A stretch of 64,000 bases of DNA from Hofstenia miamia (GCA_004352715.1 SCFE01000006.1:660360-724359); one strand, 5' to 3'; positions 10,516 through 23,282 are shown, counted from the first letter of the stretch. A program made the numbers and translations. Notes: generated by a model not told the origin, from the sequence alone.

Positions 10516-11258
10516 TACCTGCCGGAATCTAACCCCGTTTTTAAACTTGCTTAATATAAACCAATAGGCGGGTGAGGATGATTTCGAACAATATGTGTTG
10601 TGCTATTACACCTAAAACAACTATCTGTGTCTTTAGAATAACTGGATTATCTTGAAAATTTTTTTCTATTTGTCGCTTGGTCAAATTTATCCGCTCGTTG
10701 TAAATTTTCGTGCTCTGGTCTATTATAACCTGTATTTGTATATTGATTTGTATATCGAACTGCATTTTTTGTCACTAGAAGTTTTGAGGTCATTTTGAAA
10801 ATCNCTTTAATTTGAACCTTCAGATCGTCGAGTGATGTGCATTGGCGCTTCCTCAGACAGTTTTTGATGTGATGCCAGCAATTTTTTTATGACGNGAAAA
10901 TTGACGATTCAGTTTTTCTATAATTCTTTTGTCTAAATTCTTATTATCCAAAACAAAAATTTGTTCCATGTTACCTGCCGGAATCTAACCCCGTTTTTAA
11001 ACTTGCTTAATATAAACCAATAGGCGGGTGAGGATGATTTCGAACAATATGTGTTGTGCTATTACACCTAAAACAACTATCTGTGTCTTTAGAATAACTG
11101 GATTATCTTGAAAATTTTTTTCTATTTGTCGCTTGGTCAAATTTATCCGCTCGTTGTAAATTTTCGTGCTCTGGTCTATTATAACCTGTATTTGTATATT
11201 GATTTGTATATCGAACTGCATTTTTTGTCACTAGAAGTTTTGAGGTCATTTTGAAAAT
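10440..11258 (+). repeat. 363-bp tandem duplication separated by N-bounded filler
   Basis: 10440-10802 is repeated identically at 10896-11258 (offset 456). Between them lies a 90-bp segment bounded by single Ns (10804 and 10895). The duplicated unit covers the Gag zinc knuckle and the start of the integrase region. The structure looks like a misassembly of repeat reads. Confidence 0.85.
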
Positions 11259-11752
11259 CCACATTTTTACAAGCATCGTCTCGTAGTCTTCTAAATGCAA
11301 CTTCAATATTTTCAGGTAAAATTCTACAGGTATTATGACTGGAAGTAGCCGTACTAATAGCTACTGATAAAATGAGCATACGATCATTCTTAGGCAATTT
11401 TACCCCATCAAGCAACATAAATGCCAATGTAATATCATTTACCCCTACGTTAAAATCGCTTGCTTCTTGTCGAATTCGCCAAAACTAGCCACAATATATT
11501 TGTACGTGTCTTAATAAATTTTTTCAAATGATTTCATTTTCAGCCAAAGCTCATAACCACAAGTATTATCTTTACGAAAACTATCTAGTTGCTGCAGTAA
11601 AAATTCCAAACCATCACACGTTTAAATTGATCCTGAGGTATTACCAAACCTATCCTCTTTGCTTCTTCATTATCCAATGCCGATAATATAACATAACTTA
11701 TGTCATCACAAGCTTGCTCTTCTTTGGAAACCTTACAAATTTGTCTCCACAT
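10560..11752 (-). pseudogene. Degenerate retroelement Gag with zinc knuckle
   Basis: Minus-strand Gag remnant. It begins near an ATG at 11750-11752 followed by WRQICKVSKEEQACDDISYV. It continues with LDNEEAKRIGL, DGLEFLLQQLDSFRKD-like and AFMLLDGVKLPKNDRMLIL segments, in several frames. This is the order seen in Gag-like proteins of invertebrate retroelements. A nucleic-acid-binding zinc knuckle CFRCNSTTHIVRNH (C-x2-C-x4-H-x4-H in place of the final Cys) lies at 10578-10619 and, by duplication, at 11034-11075. In-frame stops and frameshifts make it non-functional. Confidence 0.65.
10805..10894 (-). pseudogene. Tc1-like transposase C-terminal scrap between Ns
   Basis: The 90-bp filler translates on the minus strand as HHIKNCLRKRQCTSLDDLKV..., matching the general form of the region after the catalytic Glu of Tc1/mariner transposases (W..IKN.L.KR....L.DLK..I). 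It is unrelated to the retroelement around it and is bounded by N on each side. It is therefore probably a foreign repeat read placed here during gap closing. Confidence 0.45.
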
Positions 11753-12356
11753 TAAAATAAGTTTCTGTCATTGTAGGTAACAATTTTCATAAATATCGCT
11801 TAAGACAGGAACATTAAGCTTAATTTGACTTATTAGTTAACATTCTGTTAACCACTCTCTGCTACCATATGTAAATTAAAAAAAGTTTGACTTTATGTCC
11901 TGAGTAATTGAACAACACTAAACAATTGAATAGCAATGTTTCACAAAGCAGTCTTTAAACCAGCAACCGTATAAATTGTTTCGATACACAACTTAGCAAA
12001 AATACATTAAGCGCTAACTCAGTATATGTGCTTGTGAAACTCAATAATAATTGCAAGAACAATTTTGATAATTTTTTAGACGCTTCACAACTTATATCAT
12101 TTTATCATTTGACACAGTAATTAGCTTCTTTGTTTTATTATATGACAATATTTGTTGTGGTGGATTATTAGTTAGCCAAATTATCAGGATGGGTTTCGGT
12201 GGATCACTAGTGTTGGTAGTGGGTCGCAGCATAGTGGGTCAACGTCGGTCGTATAACTCCGGTCAAAATAATGAGAAACCAAATTTTTTCAAACTCGTAA
12301 CAACAAAAACACGCACAGTTACAAAATTTATATAAATCGATAGCAAATTAAGTTTT

Positions 12357-12620
12357 CTATAAGTTTATGTAAAAGAAGTAGGACGACATTGCCTCCGAAA
12401 CGAGCACAGTGTAAAATTCTGTCGTTGAGTCCATCAAATTCTTCTGTATTCTCGGGTAGTTTTTCTTCGGACTCCAGCGAATATTGCTACAGTTTTTGCA
12501 TATTTTTCTTTTCCACATCATAATTCCCCAAACATTTTCTATAGGTAAGAGGTCCGGTGAGTTAGCAGGCCATTGAAAAAATTGCATCCTTTCTTATTTT
12601 ATACCTTCCTTAATAAATCC
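12357..12620 (-). pseudogene. Tc1/mariner transposase C-terminal fragment
   Basis: The minus-strand frame reads GFIKEGIK-stop-ERMQFFQWPANSPDLLPIENVW and so on for 86 codons in total. QWPANSPDL.PIENVW is the hallmark around the third catalytic acidic residue (Glu) of DD34E Tc1-like transposases; that Glu is retained. A TAA at 12594-12596 interrupts the frame, and the DNA-binding part and the first two catalytic Asp residues are missing. It is a dead 5'-truncated fragment. Confidence 0.75.
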
Positions 12621-14079
12621 GTAAAAAATGTCTAAATTTGGTAATAAAAATTTTTCATTTTTTGTTTATTATATGCAAACTCACCATCAAGTGAATAAAA
12701 AGAGCAACTTGATTGCATAACATCACTTACATAGACATAAAAACAAAGAATGTCAATTCACCACTCCCCTTTCCCAACCAATACTTTTTTCATATATCCG
12801 AAATTGCATATTTCATGAGTCGAATTAAAAAATAGACTAACTGCTAAACTCAGAATATTCTAAAAATGCTTCAAATGAAAAATGTGGCCAATTCACCCAT
12901 TTTATCACAATTATTTTAGAGACAATTAGCACAACCTACATGTGGACCGAAGGCATTGACAATTTGCAGAAATTATTTTTTCATTATCGATTTTTAAAGG
13001 GCATGACTTAGAACAGGAAAGATGTACTAATTTTACTGTACATATATATAAATATATATAATTATAGTAATTACAGCATAATTGCTTTTAAATCAAATAG
13101 TACACAAGATGGCGTTGTTTAAAACAATATTGCAATGGGAACCTTATATATAAAATTAAAAAATAATTAAAATGTCCGGCAGAAGCATTTAAAACAAGCG
13201 TCTCATAATGTGAAAGAAACACTTTAAAAATATACAAATCTGTTTTCAATTTTTGTACAATACAGATAAATTTGGTTTTCTACCAGTTTTTAGTTTTATC
13301 ATGAAATAAAGTTTGATTGAAAAGAACACTTAATAAGAAGAATTGACATATGTCAATTTCAGACAATGTGATTTCAATTATTAAACTGCGTGCGATTCCA
13401 TTAACACCTTTTAAATATTTACAAGCCAATTTTACAAATCAAAATTAGTTTAGAAAATCGGTAGAATGGTAGAATACGTAAAAATTTTAATAATGCAAGA
13501 AATATTTGCAAAGAATTTACATGAAAAGATCGAAAACTTTAAGTTAAAACAGATTAACTTTGATTTACACGGTAGATATACAGAGGAAACATCGTTAATT
13601 CTCTCTGTATAATGCTATTCACTTGCATTTTTCCACCTCAGTTGTTCTTGAGATACTCTCTTCTAATCTAAGCATGAATTTTTACAAGGCCAACCTAACA
13701 TTTGTGAACCAGGCAATCACCTGGTTTATATTTTTTTAATTTTTTTTTAGACAAGCGATTTTATTATTTTATGATCATCCAGTTTTAACTAAACTTAGTT
13801 TACATGTTATGACAGAATCTAATAAATTACAAATTGATAAAATGCGCGCAAATGAGTTTTAGGGAAAATTCGCCCTTGGAAGCCGTCGTCTTGATATTTT
13901 TCTAATCCTTTCGAGATTTCTCGTTTTCAGTTCTTTATCAATGCTTGAATTGTTTCTGAAAAATTAAGTGCTTCTCATTTTTTATGAAGCTGGGGATTAA
14001 AGGTTGAAGCAGTTAATGAAATCTAGCATTGATTGCTAACAATGTTTTAAATATAAATATTAATTCAATATTGTGCACT
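12621..14079. other. Intergenic AT-rich DNA
   Basis: No coding frame or RNA gene seen. It contains a 17-bp sequence at 13101-13117 that is the exact reverse complement of 8272-8288, an AT-rich patch at 13030-13065 and T-rich tracts. Confidence 0.4.
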
Positions 14080-14300
14080 TTAGTTTTCAAATGAAGCAAT
14101 TGCATATGGATCCCAAGATCTGGCTGGCGTATGGCATTTCGATCTTGCTCTTCTGAGACAAATTATAGAAGATCTGATCATTTCGAATGCAATCCTCCTT
14201 CTCAGCCAATTGGTGGTGGTGTGAGTTGGTAATTCCAATTTGTCTGAGAGGAGGGTAGCTAAACTTTTCACGAGAGCTTGTGTGGCGGGTGCATGTCCTC
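14080..14300 (-). pseudogene. Retroelement C-terminal domain fragment
   Basis: GC-elevated island. The minus-strand frame reads GGHAPATQALVKSLATLLSD, then KLELPTHTTTNWLRRRIAF and EMIRSSIICLRRARSK. It resembles a conserved C-terminal stretch (GGMG.EA...RLA.L.S.K...Y..T..WLR..LSF...RS...C.RG.RS) that I recall from uncharacterised retroelement-encoded proteins of invertebrates. No reverse transcriptase motif lies upstream. The assignment to a particular retroelement class is uncertain. Confidence 0.45.
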
Positions 14301-14633
14301 CTGGTTCTTATTGAATTTAGTACATTTTTGTAATCGGAATTTGCAATATGTACACTACATACCATATTTAACATGGTTTTGTAACTAATAAATCATTCCT
14401 TTTTCAAAATTTGCAGTATTTGCACAGAAAGATACAAATTTGATCTTTAGAATTATATTTTATCATCAATATTTAGAGTCTACGGCAAATATAATAAATG
14501 CATTAAAACTCAAAGGTGGAATTGCCAACCAAACAAAACTTGAAAATACTCTAAGCTAAAACAAACACTTAGATTATTGCTTTCAAACCAATCATATTAA
14601 TATAAGATTTGATATAAATGCAAAGTTACTGAA

Positions 14634-14672
14634 TATATATACACACATTCACACACATATATAAATGTGTAT
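14634..14672. repeat. Mixed (AT)/(AC) microsatellite
   Basis: Runs of ATATAC, ACACAC and ATATAA with a partly palindromic arrangement. Confidence 0.7.
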
Positions 14673-15201
14673 ACATGAAACTATGCAATTTATGTTATGA
14701 GCAATCTACTCTTAAAAAAATTTTGTTTTCTGTCAATTTCAGAGATGTATGGGTTGAAAATTTTAAAGCTTTCCACTCCGTCCAAAGAATTTGTGTCATG
14801 TCACATATTCACGGATTCTGCTGCTCCAAGATGCCCTAATAAAAAAATTTCTGCACCAAAATCTATTTTTTATGACAATGTTCATAACACTACACCACCA
14901 CTGCAAAATATTTTGAATCCTTTACTGCTTAGAAAATACAGAATCATTTTTCAAATGTCATCTACTATTATTACCAATAGAAATGCAATAGCAAACCTGG
15001 TATTATAATACATAATAAACAAAATGATGGTAAAATGAATGTTAATTTGAGCTTTAAGAGTTTCATGTAAAACAAATTTTCTATGTAAGGATAGTCGCAT
15101 GCCGCAGAGTGCATTTCCTGATTTGTCCTGTCTTGTCATGGGTAGCACTTTTTGAAAACAGAACTGCCCCACCTCAATTAATGTGATCGATATATATATA
15201 T

Positions 15202-16201
15202 NNNNNNNNNNNNNNNNNNNNNNNNNNNNNNNNNNNNNNNNNNNNNNNNNNNNNNNNNNNNNNNNNNNNNNNNNNNNNNNNNNNNNNNNNNNNNNNNNNN
15301 NNNNNNNNNNNNNNNNNNNNNNNNNNNNNNNNNNNNNNNNNNNNNNNNNNNNNNNNNNNNNNNNNNNNNNNNNNNNNNNNNNNNNNNNNNNNNNNNNNNN
15401 NNNNNNNNNNNNNNNNNNNNNNNNNNNNNNNNNNNNNNNNNNNNNNNNNNNNNNNNNNNNNNNNNNNNNNNNNNNNNNNNNNNNNNNNNNNNNNNNNNNN
15501 NNNNNNNNNNNNNNNNNNNNNNNNNNNNNNNNNNNNNNNNNNNNNNNNNNNNNNNNNNNNNNNNNNNNNNNNNNNNNNNNNNNNNNNNNNNNNNNNNNNN
15601 NNNNNNNNNNNNNNNNNNNNNNNNNNNNNNNNNNNNNNNNNNNNNNNNNNNNNNNNNNNNNNNNNNNNNNNNNNNNNNNNNNNNNNNNNNNNNNNNNNNN
15701 NNNNNNNNNNNNNNNNNNNNNNNNNNNNNNNNNNNNNNNNNNNNNNNNNNNNNNNNNNNNNNNNNNNNNNNNNNNNNNNNNNNNNNNNNNNNNNNNNNNN
15801 NNNNNNNNNNNNNNNNNNNNNNNNNNNNNNNNNNNNNNNNNNNNNNNNNNNNNNNNNNNNNNNNNNNNNNNNNNNNNNNNNNNNNNNNNNNNNNNNNNNN
15901 NNNNNNNNNNNNNNNNNNNNNNNNNNNNNNNNNNNNNNNNNNNNNNNNNNNNNNNNNNNNNNNNNNNNNNNNNNNNNNNNNNNNNNNNNNNNNNNNNNNN
16001 NNNNNNNNNNNNNNNNNNNNNNNNNNNNNNNNNNNNNNNNNNNNNNNNNNNNNNNNNNNNNNNNNNNNNNNNNNNNNNNNNNNNNNNNNNNNNNNNNNNN
16101 NNNNNNNNNNNNNNNNNNNNNNNNNNNNNNNNNNNNNNNNNNNNNNNNNNNNNNNNNNNNNNNNNNNNNNNNNNNNNNNNNNNNNNNNNNNNNNNNNNNN
16201 N
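15202..16201. other. Assembly gap, exactly 1000 N
   Basis: A run of 1000 N, preceded by a short AT repeat and followed directly by the start of duplicated copy 2. The round length suggests a placeholder scaffold gap of unknown true size. Confidence 0.98.
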
Positions 16202-17549
16202 CACTAGCTCTAAGTGTTATGGAAAGATGTGAATATTTTTAAAGTAGTTGTGGAAATGAAATGGAAGTGAAAGACAATCTAATTTTGATACACAAATCTG
16301 CACTTTCCTTTCAGAAACGCAATTTGAATATGGTGTGGATCTTACTAGGCAACGCCCCTAAATTTGATGCCATCATATGGTAATTGTAATTCTAAAAAAA
16401 CTTGAATTGATTCTGAAATTGGGGGCATTAAAAACTAAACAGCTCATTGAGCAATTTTTAGAATTTGGGATTTCTGAATTCAGATTGCACACACACCCGT
16501 CCACACATATATAGTAAGATTCTCCGGGATTTTCTTGGTGTCAGAACCACTTAATCCCACTGGATTCGGTCCCAGTTACGCCCCACCTCAGTCCTATAAA
16601 ATTGTATGTTTGCATAGACCCATTGGTTAAACACACATAACTTCTATTTTGAGAAAAACTAGCTAAAACTTTGAGTAATACTCTGAATCTGTCCTACCAG
16701 TGCCAGTTCTAATGAGTTCCTTGTTTCCAGGTTTGATGGGACAAAGCGGCCCCACAGAACCTTAATATACAGAAAAGTGTGATTTCCGACCCTGGTATCG
16801 GGACGAGTCAAGTTCGGGTACAATAATTCGCATTTGTGTCTGATCAGGTCGGATATGCTTAGGGAGCAGGCTAAGTTGGGTAATGATAAACGGGATAATA
16901 AACATTTTTTATTCCAGCGTCGTCCGCAAAGCTTAAAAGGCTTATTTCAGATATCTAAATGATCATTGGAAAGCAAGGTCAGAAAATTTTGAAGACCAGC
17001 AATTATACAAGCACAAATTTTACACAAAATGTGCTATATTTTTTAATTTTGTATTTATTTGTTTCCAATTCATGTGCATTGTTATATTGAGTACTTAATT
17101 TCTTCGTTTCAGGTCAGTACAGTTTTTAAATTGAATGTCCATTACTGATATCTATACATATAAATTCAACTTTTGTGAAAACCTGTTCTTAAAATATTTT
17201 TTAAATTTCAACATTGCATGAAGTGTGATATCGACATTAAAATTTCTTATTAATTAGAGCCTTACCTTGTGATTATAATCCACTCGAAACGTTAAGTCCT
17301 ATGTCATTGAAAGCAATTAGTAAATATGAATTCTGGAAATATATTTCAAAAATAGTTTTTATGATTAAATTAATATTATTGTGGAGTCATTAACTAAGAT
17401 GTAAAGCTAAAAAATTACTCTGATAAATTACACAATGAGGTTTTGAACTCTTGGTCTCTTGACTGGATTTAACAAAGAAACAAGAATTTGTAGTTTTTGA
17501 ATTTATAATATAAATCATTTTGTTTTATATGAATAAATTTATTCATGTT

Positions 17550-17582
<33 letters not shown>

Positions 17583-20500
17583 TGCCAACTAACATTTAAA
17601 TTGAGTCTATAGACACACAATTATAATTAAAATTAAAAATTCATTTTAAATTTGAAAATTAATTAAAATTTGATTAAGAAATTTTAGCTGTCAGAAATCC
17701 AGTGATTCGTTAAAAAAAGCATATTTACATTTAATTTGATTTTATAAATTACTAAGTTTATTATTCACAAGATTGCACATGGAAAAGTGATTGTATTTCA
17801 CTTCTATTCTATTTTCAGAATTATTCTAAAGCAATTTCATATTTTCCAAAAAATTCTCCCTTTTCTCATAACTTTTTTAGTTGTTATGGTTTTGGAGGAA
17901 AAAGATTTTACTGGTCCCAGTAAAAATTAGTGTCACTAAGTTTGATTCTAGTTACAGCTCATCCTAGCTCCACGATTTTTTCTTGGTTCCACAGAATAGC
18001 ACGTTTCGAAAAAACTTTGAGCAATATTCTAAAATTCGTGGTACCAGTTTCCATATTTTTGGTTTGAATCTAACTGAAATATTCAGACTCAGATTCCAGT
18101 TCCATGGGTCTGGGACTAGTAGATCCAATTGGACTGAGTGGTCCTGAGGTTGTCCAATAATATGAACCGAAATTACAATTCCGTTCAGACACTTTTAATG
18201 ATTGACTAAGATTCACATAATAGAATTAAGGAAGGCTTTTGATCGGAATATCAGCCGAAGTAAGCTAAAACTAATCTCTAGTAGTAAATTCAATAAATTA
18301 TGTTTCCAGTCGTGTTCAAACTTGAACTACAGTTTTAGAGAATGAAAGTTAAAAAATATGCACGGCAATGGTGCATGGCAAAATTTAATAATGTTATCTT
18401 AACTAAAAATGGTTTCAATGAAAAACACTTAAAACTTTTCTTTAACTCTCAAGTTGTTAATAGCTTAAAATATGAAGCAATTGTTATTTGCTTAGCAAGG
18501 ATCAAAAAATATATTTATATATTAGCCAAAATATTAAATACGCGTATGCCAACAATAATTGATGTATTTAAAAATAGAGAAAGAATGGAGAACGTAATTT
18601 TAAGTTAAGCTTTTTGTAAATCTATATCTATTGTCTGTGAAGACTTTATTACAGATCAGACTTGTAAACGAGCCGAAATTTTTAAGTTCAGGCTTGGCTC
18701 ACTAGATAAAATCTTTCAATAAAGCTCGCTTCAGCTGACATTTTTCTAAAAATATTACGCTCTCAGAGTTTTTTTACATAGTTCTTCTCATTATTTAATA
18801 AAAATAAGATTATATGGAAAGCATATCTGAATGAAAAAGTAAGAAAAATCTGCATAATCAAGTTAACATGCAAATCTATAAACTTACTTTGCCTAAAAAG
18901 GCTCGTTTTGGGCTCGCTTTATATCAAATACTCTGCTCAAGCTCTGCTGGTTGACAAGTCTGTTACACACACAATGAAGAGTATCTATCTATCTTTCTAT
19001 TTATCTATCTATATGCACATGAATATCATTAATTAATATATATGATAATAAGGCATAAATTATGCTTTGCTAACCATTATAATCAAATTACATTATGAAT
19101 GAGCTCATTTTCCAAATGAATCCAAATTTACCATATTTATATTTAAAATGGAAAATATTAAATATACATATAATACCAATTGTCGTATATGCAATCAACC
19201 AATCAAGTAATTGAGACCTTCCTATGGCCCGACACAGAAAAAAGTGCATCTTAGAAAATTTCATTAGTAAATTCGATTACTATATTGATTGCAGTACAAA
19301 TGAAATCTTCGAAACATGTCAAATACAAAAAAGATGGATGAAAATACAAAGAAATCAACACTACTATAAGAATAGTAGTGTCCCCTGCGAATTCAGAGGT
19401 AAAATGTAATCAAAGTTGCCAATTTATTGGATTTATTTTAAAAATATTGGAAATATTGGACCGAAACTTAGAAGTTAAGATGCCAATAATTATAAGCAGA
19501 AATAAATAATATGGAACTTAGTGCTATATTTATTGTTGTTAGTATGGATTTAAACCTATTAATAGTATTCGCTATTTCATTGACAACCGGGAAGGTCTCA
19601 ATAAACTACTTAGTAATCATTGGGCTGAATTCCTTTAATAATTTACATTCGAAATATGACTATGTGCTTATTGAATATGGATATAGCAATCTAGAAGAAC
19701 TGTTTGAAAGTTCCATTATCGATTCCACAATCAGTGATGGACACATCACGGACGTACGCTTAGCTTTAATATCAATGCAGAAACAAAAGGTTGCAAGCTC
19801 ATTGATTGTAAATATAATCAGGAATGTTCAGGAGCCAATACAATGGCTTTGCAATGGAAATGTGAGTGGCACACAGCGATGCAGTGATGCTACAATGCAC
19901 CGTGTGGTACATCAATTCTTGAAATAATTTGCGAATATCAAAAGCATTTGTCAGTCAGTAGTTACTTATCTGTTCATTTTTGTATTTGAACTACTGCTTT
20001 ATTTGCACTGTATTTATATGCATATATAGCAGTTTATATACTGTATGTGCTCATATTTGTATCATTATTGTCAGGAGGTCTTTAAAACTGTGCAGTGTAT
20101 CGGTATGTGCATTGCGGTATCAAATTTTTAACCACGGAAATCTAGGCAGCANCGCTTAGCTTTAATATCAATGCAGAAACAAAAGGTTGCAAGCTCATTG
20201 ATTGTAAATATAATCAGGAATGTTCAGGAGCCAATACAATGGCTTTGCAATGGAAATGTGAGTGGCACACAGCGATGCAGTGATGCTACAATGCACCGTG
20301 TGGTACATCAATTCTTGAAATAATTTGCGAATATCAAAAGCATTTGTCAGTCAGTAGTTACTTATCTGTTCATTTTTGTATTTGAACTACTGCTTTATTT
20401 GCACTGTATTTATATGCATATATAGCAGTTTATATACTGTATGTGCTCATATTTGTATCATTATTGTCAGGAGGTCTTTAAAACTGTGCAGTGTATCGGT

Positions 20501-23280
20501 ATGTGCGGTATCAAATTTTTAACCACGGAAATCTAGGCAGCATCACCAACAATGAAAAGCTGAATAGAAATCTTCGACTTTATATAATAAAAACCTAAGC
20601 AAGTTGATCGTAGGTGAGCTTCTTAATCCAGATACTCAGGCAGGATGGTATAAAGATGTGAACTTTTTTTGCATAAACAATTAACAAAAGGATCCCACCT
20701 GTTGTGCACTTTTAACAGCCTTTGAAAAATATCCTGTAAAAATTTTCCGTCTGATATGGAATTGTCATAAATCTTAAGCCATAGTTGAACGCAATTTCAC
20801 AATATATCCAACTTAATTGATATATACATTGCAACAGATAGGCACAAGAGGCATTTCAAAACAACCATATGTTGTACTCTCCAGAGCAAGAGAAAGAATG
20901 ATTTAACTTAATAACAGCAAAATACAACTAATGAAGGATTATACAATGCTTAGCACTCACTTTTAACAAAAATGGGCTTATTCCGTATCCAAAGAACGCA
21001 GGGTTATAAACGATCTAAAGCTATCATATGACAAAAAGCAACTTCAATTCATTCTAGGTGTAATAAACTAAACTTAACTATGGGAATTTCTCTCAAATCG
21101 TTCCAGCATTCTGTGACAATCAAATGCTTACCGAAAAATAACGTGTACTATGAATGATATTCGCAACAATAAAATATTTCAAAAAAATATTCTATTTACC
21201 TACAAAGCTTACCTTGAGATGGATTCATACAATTGGAGCCTTAATGTGCAAGAAAGAAAACGTGTTGTATTCAATAACACCTAGCAAACAAAATTATTCA
21301 CAGATGAAAAGGATATACATTTGGACGAAGCACAACGATTGAAATGGAGCATGCCCACCATGAGCCAAAGAATCTTTCTTATACTCCACGGATATTCTTC
21401 ATCAAACACAGTATGCAAAACCAGGAAAAAGAGGAGCTACTGTGTGAACTTCATAAATTTAAAACTAGGCTGTGTGTTCCTAGCAAAATATTTCGATTTG
21501 AAGAGAATCGAACGTGAAACAAAAACAATAATTCTGCAAACAATGTGTAAAGTTTACAAGATTTAAGTGGCCTGAAAAGCACTTCTCTCAATCTACAAAA
21601 AAGCACGTGTTTAACTAAGGCACAAACTCCTCAGTAGTGAAGGTTAGATTCTCAAGTCATACCCAAACTAGGATATTTCATTCCTCCATCGGGAGCATCT
21701 GGGAATCCTCAACAGTGAATACACGAGACCATTCTTATTTTGATCAATATGACTCGAGATATAGTAGAGTCTGTCCCTTTCCGCAATTGCCTTAAACATT
21801 GCCAAAATCTCAAATAAGTTGTTCTTGATATGTTACAATTTTTCCAAATATTTACAATGCTGTCAAATTAATGGAAGGAAAACACGAGGATCTGATATGA
21901 GCACTTGTGACTCCTGATGAAATTTGCATATGAACTTAGAATTAAGGTAAAAATGGTAGTCCAAGGTATCCTCAATGAGAAAGAAAGTAAAAACATGTAC
22001 AATATATTTTTGAACTAGAAATTTTACTACTTTTCATATTGACAATATACCCTAAGTTTTGAATAAATTTTCCTCTCTGGACAATTGGTTTTTGGTGATA
22101 ATAAATCAATGAATGTAAAACTATCAAAGTGAAAATAATTACGTCTTAGCTTTAGTCGGCTCGTTTGGGGGTCATTGTTAAACGGGTTGGGTTGCCAGTA
22201 ATTGTTAGACGATGATATAGAAAGAAACATAGCTGAATATGAGGAACGAAATGGCAAGCGAAAGTAATAATCAGATGTCATTATATTACTCCTTATCTAA
22301 GGTGGTCAACAAGCAATCGATGTGTTACTGTACATTATCTGTGTCCTACCCCAATAATAACCATAAAGTTTACTTAGTATTTTCTTACATTACAGTACTT
22401 GTAAGATATAGTAAAAATAGTTTGTATAATTCACCCTACTTTACCAATACATCTGATTATTACAATGTATTTCATCACGTAGGGCTGACTTGAAAGTATT
22501 TTGGGTAACAATTTTCTGCTGAATCTTTCTGTTCGAAATCACTCCAATGCAATCTTTCCTTTGTAGTTTTCAATAATTAGTTCCATTTAAACAACTAGAC
22601 CATTGCATTTCCTCAAAAATATTTACAAATCGGGTGAAATTAAGCATCTTTTGATTCAGTTCGTTAAAACTTTCAATGAAATTTGCTTAAATGAATGGTA
22701 TACGATAATAAACAGCTTTGTTTCTGAAGGTGGGGGACAGACTGAACTTAATAAAACCTGTTTATTTATTGCTAAGAAATAATTCTTAACGAGTACCAAT
22801 GAATATTTTGTGTTCGGTTGTGCTGCACTTTCAAGCTCAACGAATTATAATGAGCATCAAATTTGGTAGAGATTATTTTATCATTTGGGTTAGAAGGGTG
22901 AACTATCACGAAAATGTCGTATAAAGCGTTCTGACCAGGAGGTAGTTTAATAATAACGCGAGGAAATTACCTATATGTTCATCAATCTGATGGAATTTCA
23001 CACTTCTGCAAAATTATCTGAATATGGATTAACTAGTAACTAAATATGATAAATTTTTTTGCTTTAGTATAGAGTCATTTAACGTTTTACTAAATTCTTA
23101 GGTTACTTTATACTTATTAAATCTATACGTACCAGAGAATACAAGCAACGCCATCTTGTGTAGGCATTTTTTAAAATTTGATCAACAGATATGTTTTCTA
23201 GAATGTGGAAATCACTAGGTACAGGGGCGCTTTGAGCACATAGAATGTAGTAGGGTCAATCAACAGTCAGTGTAAATTCA

Positions 23281-23282
<2 letters not shown>
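16202..23282 (+). repeat. 7.1-kb duplicated segment, copy 2
   Basis: Direct duplicate of 1329-8408. It carries the same MITEs (16517-16762, 17903-18153, 18657-18962), the same short ORFs (18342-18608, 19224-19409, 19511-19927, 21154-21342, 21321-21566, 22027-22281 and 22239-22493) and the same microsatellites. It begins at the edge of the 1000-N gap and ends in an AT tract, after which the sequence differs from that following copy 1. None of its ORFs has recognisable homology. Confidence 0.9.
19757..20542 (+). repeat. Tandem duplication joined by a single N, in copy 2
   Basis: 19757-20151 is repeated at 20153-20542 with one N at 20152. The left unit has TGTGCATTGCGGT and the right unit TGTGCGGT, the reverse of the order in copy 1. 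The sequence after the right unit carries an extra TATAA-type insertion (about 20583) relative to copy 1. Confidence 0.85.

Noticed and set aside
15183-16232. Very long open frames across 15.2-16.2 kb
   Set aside because: They consist almost entirely of N; they are not coding sequence.
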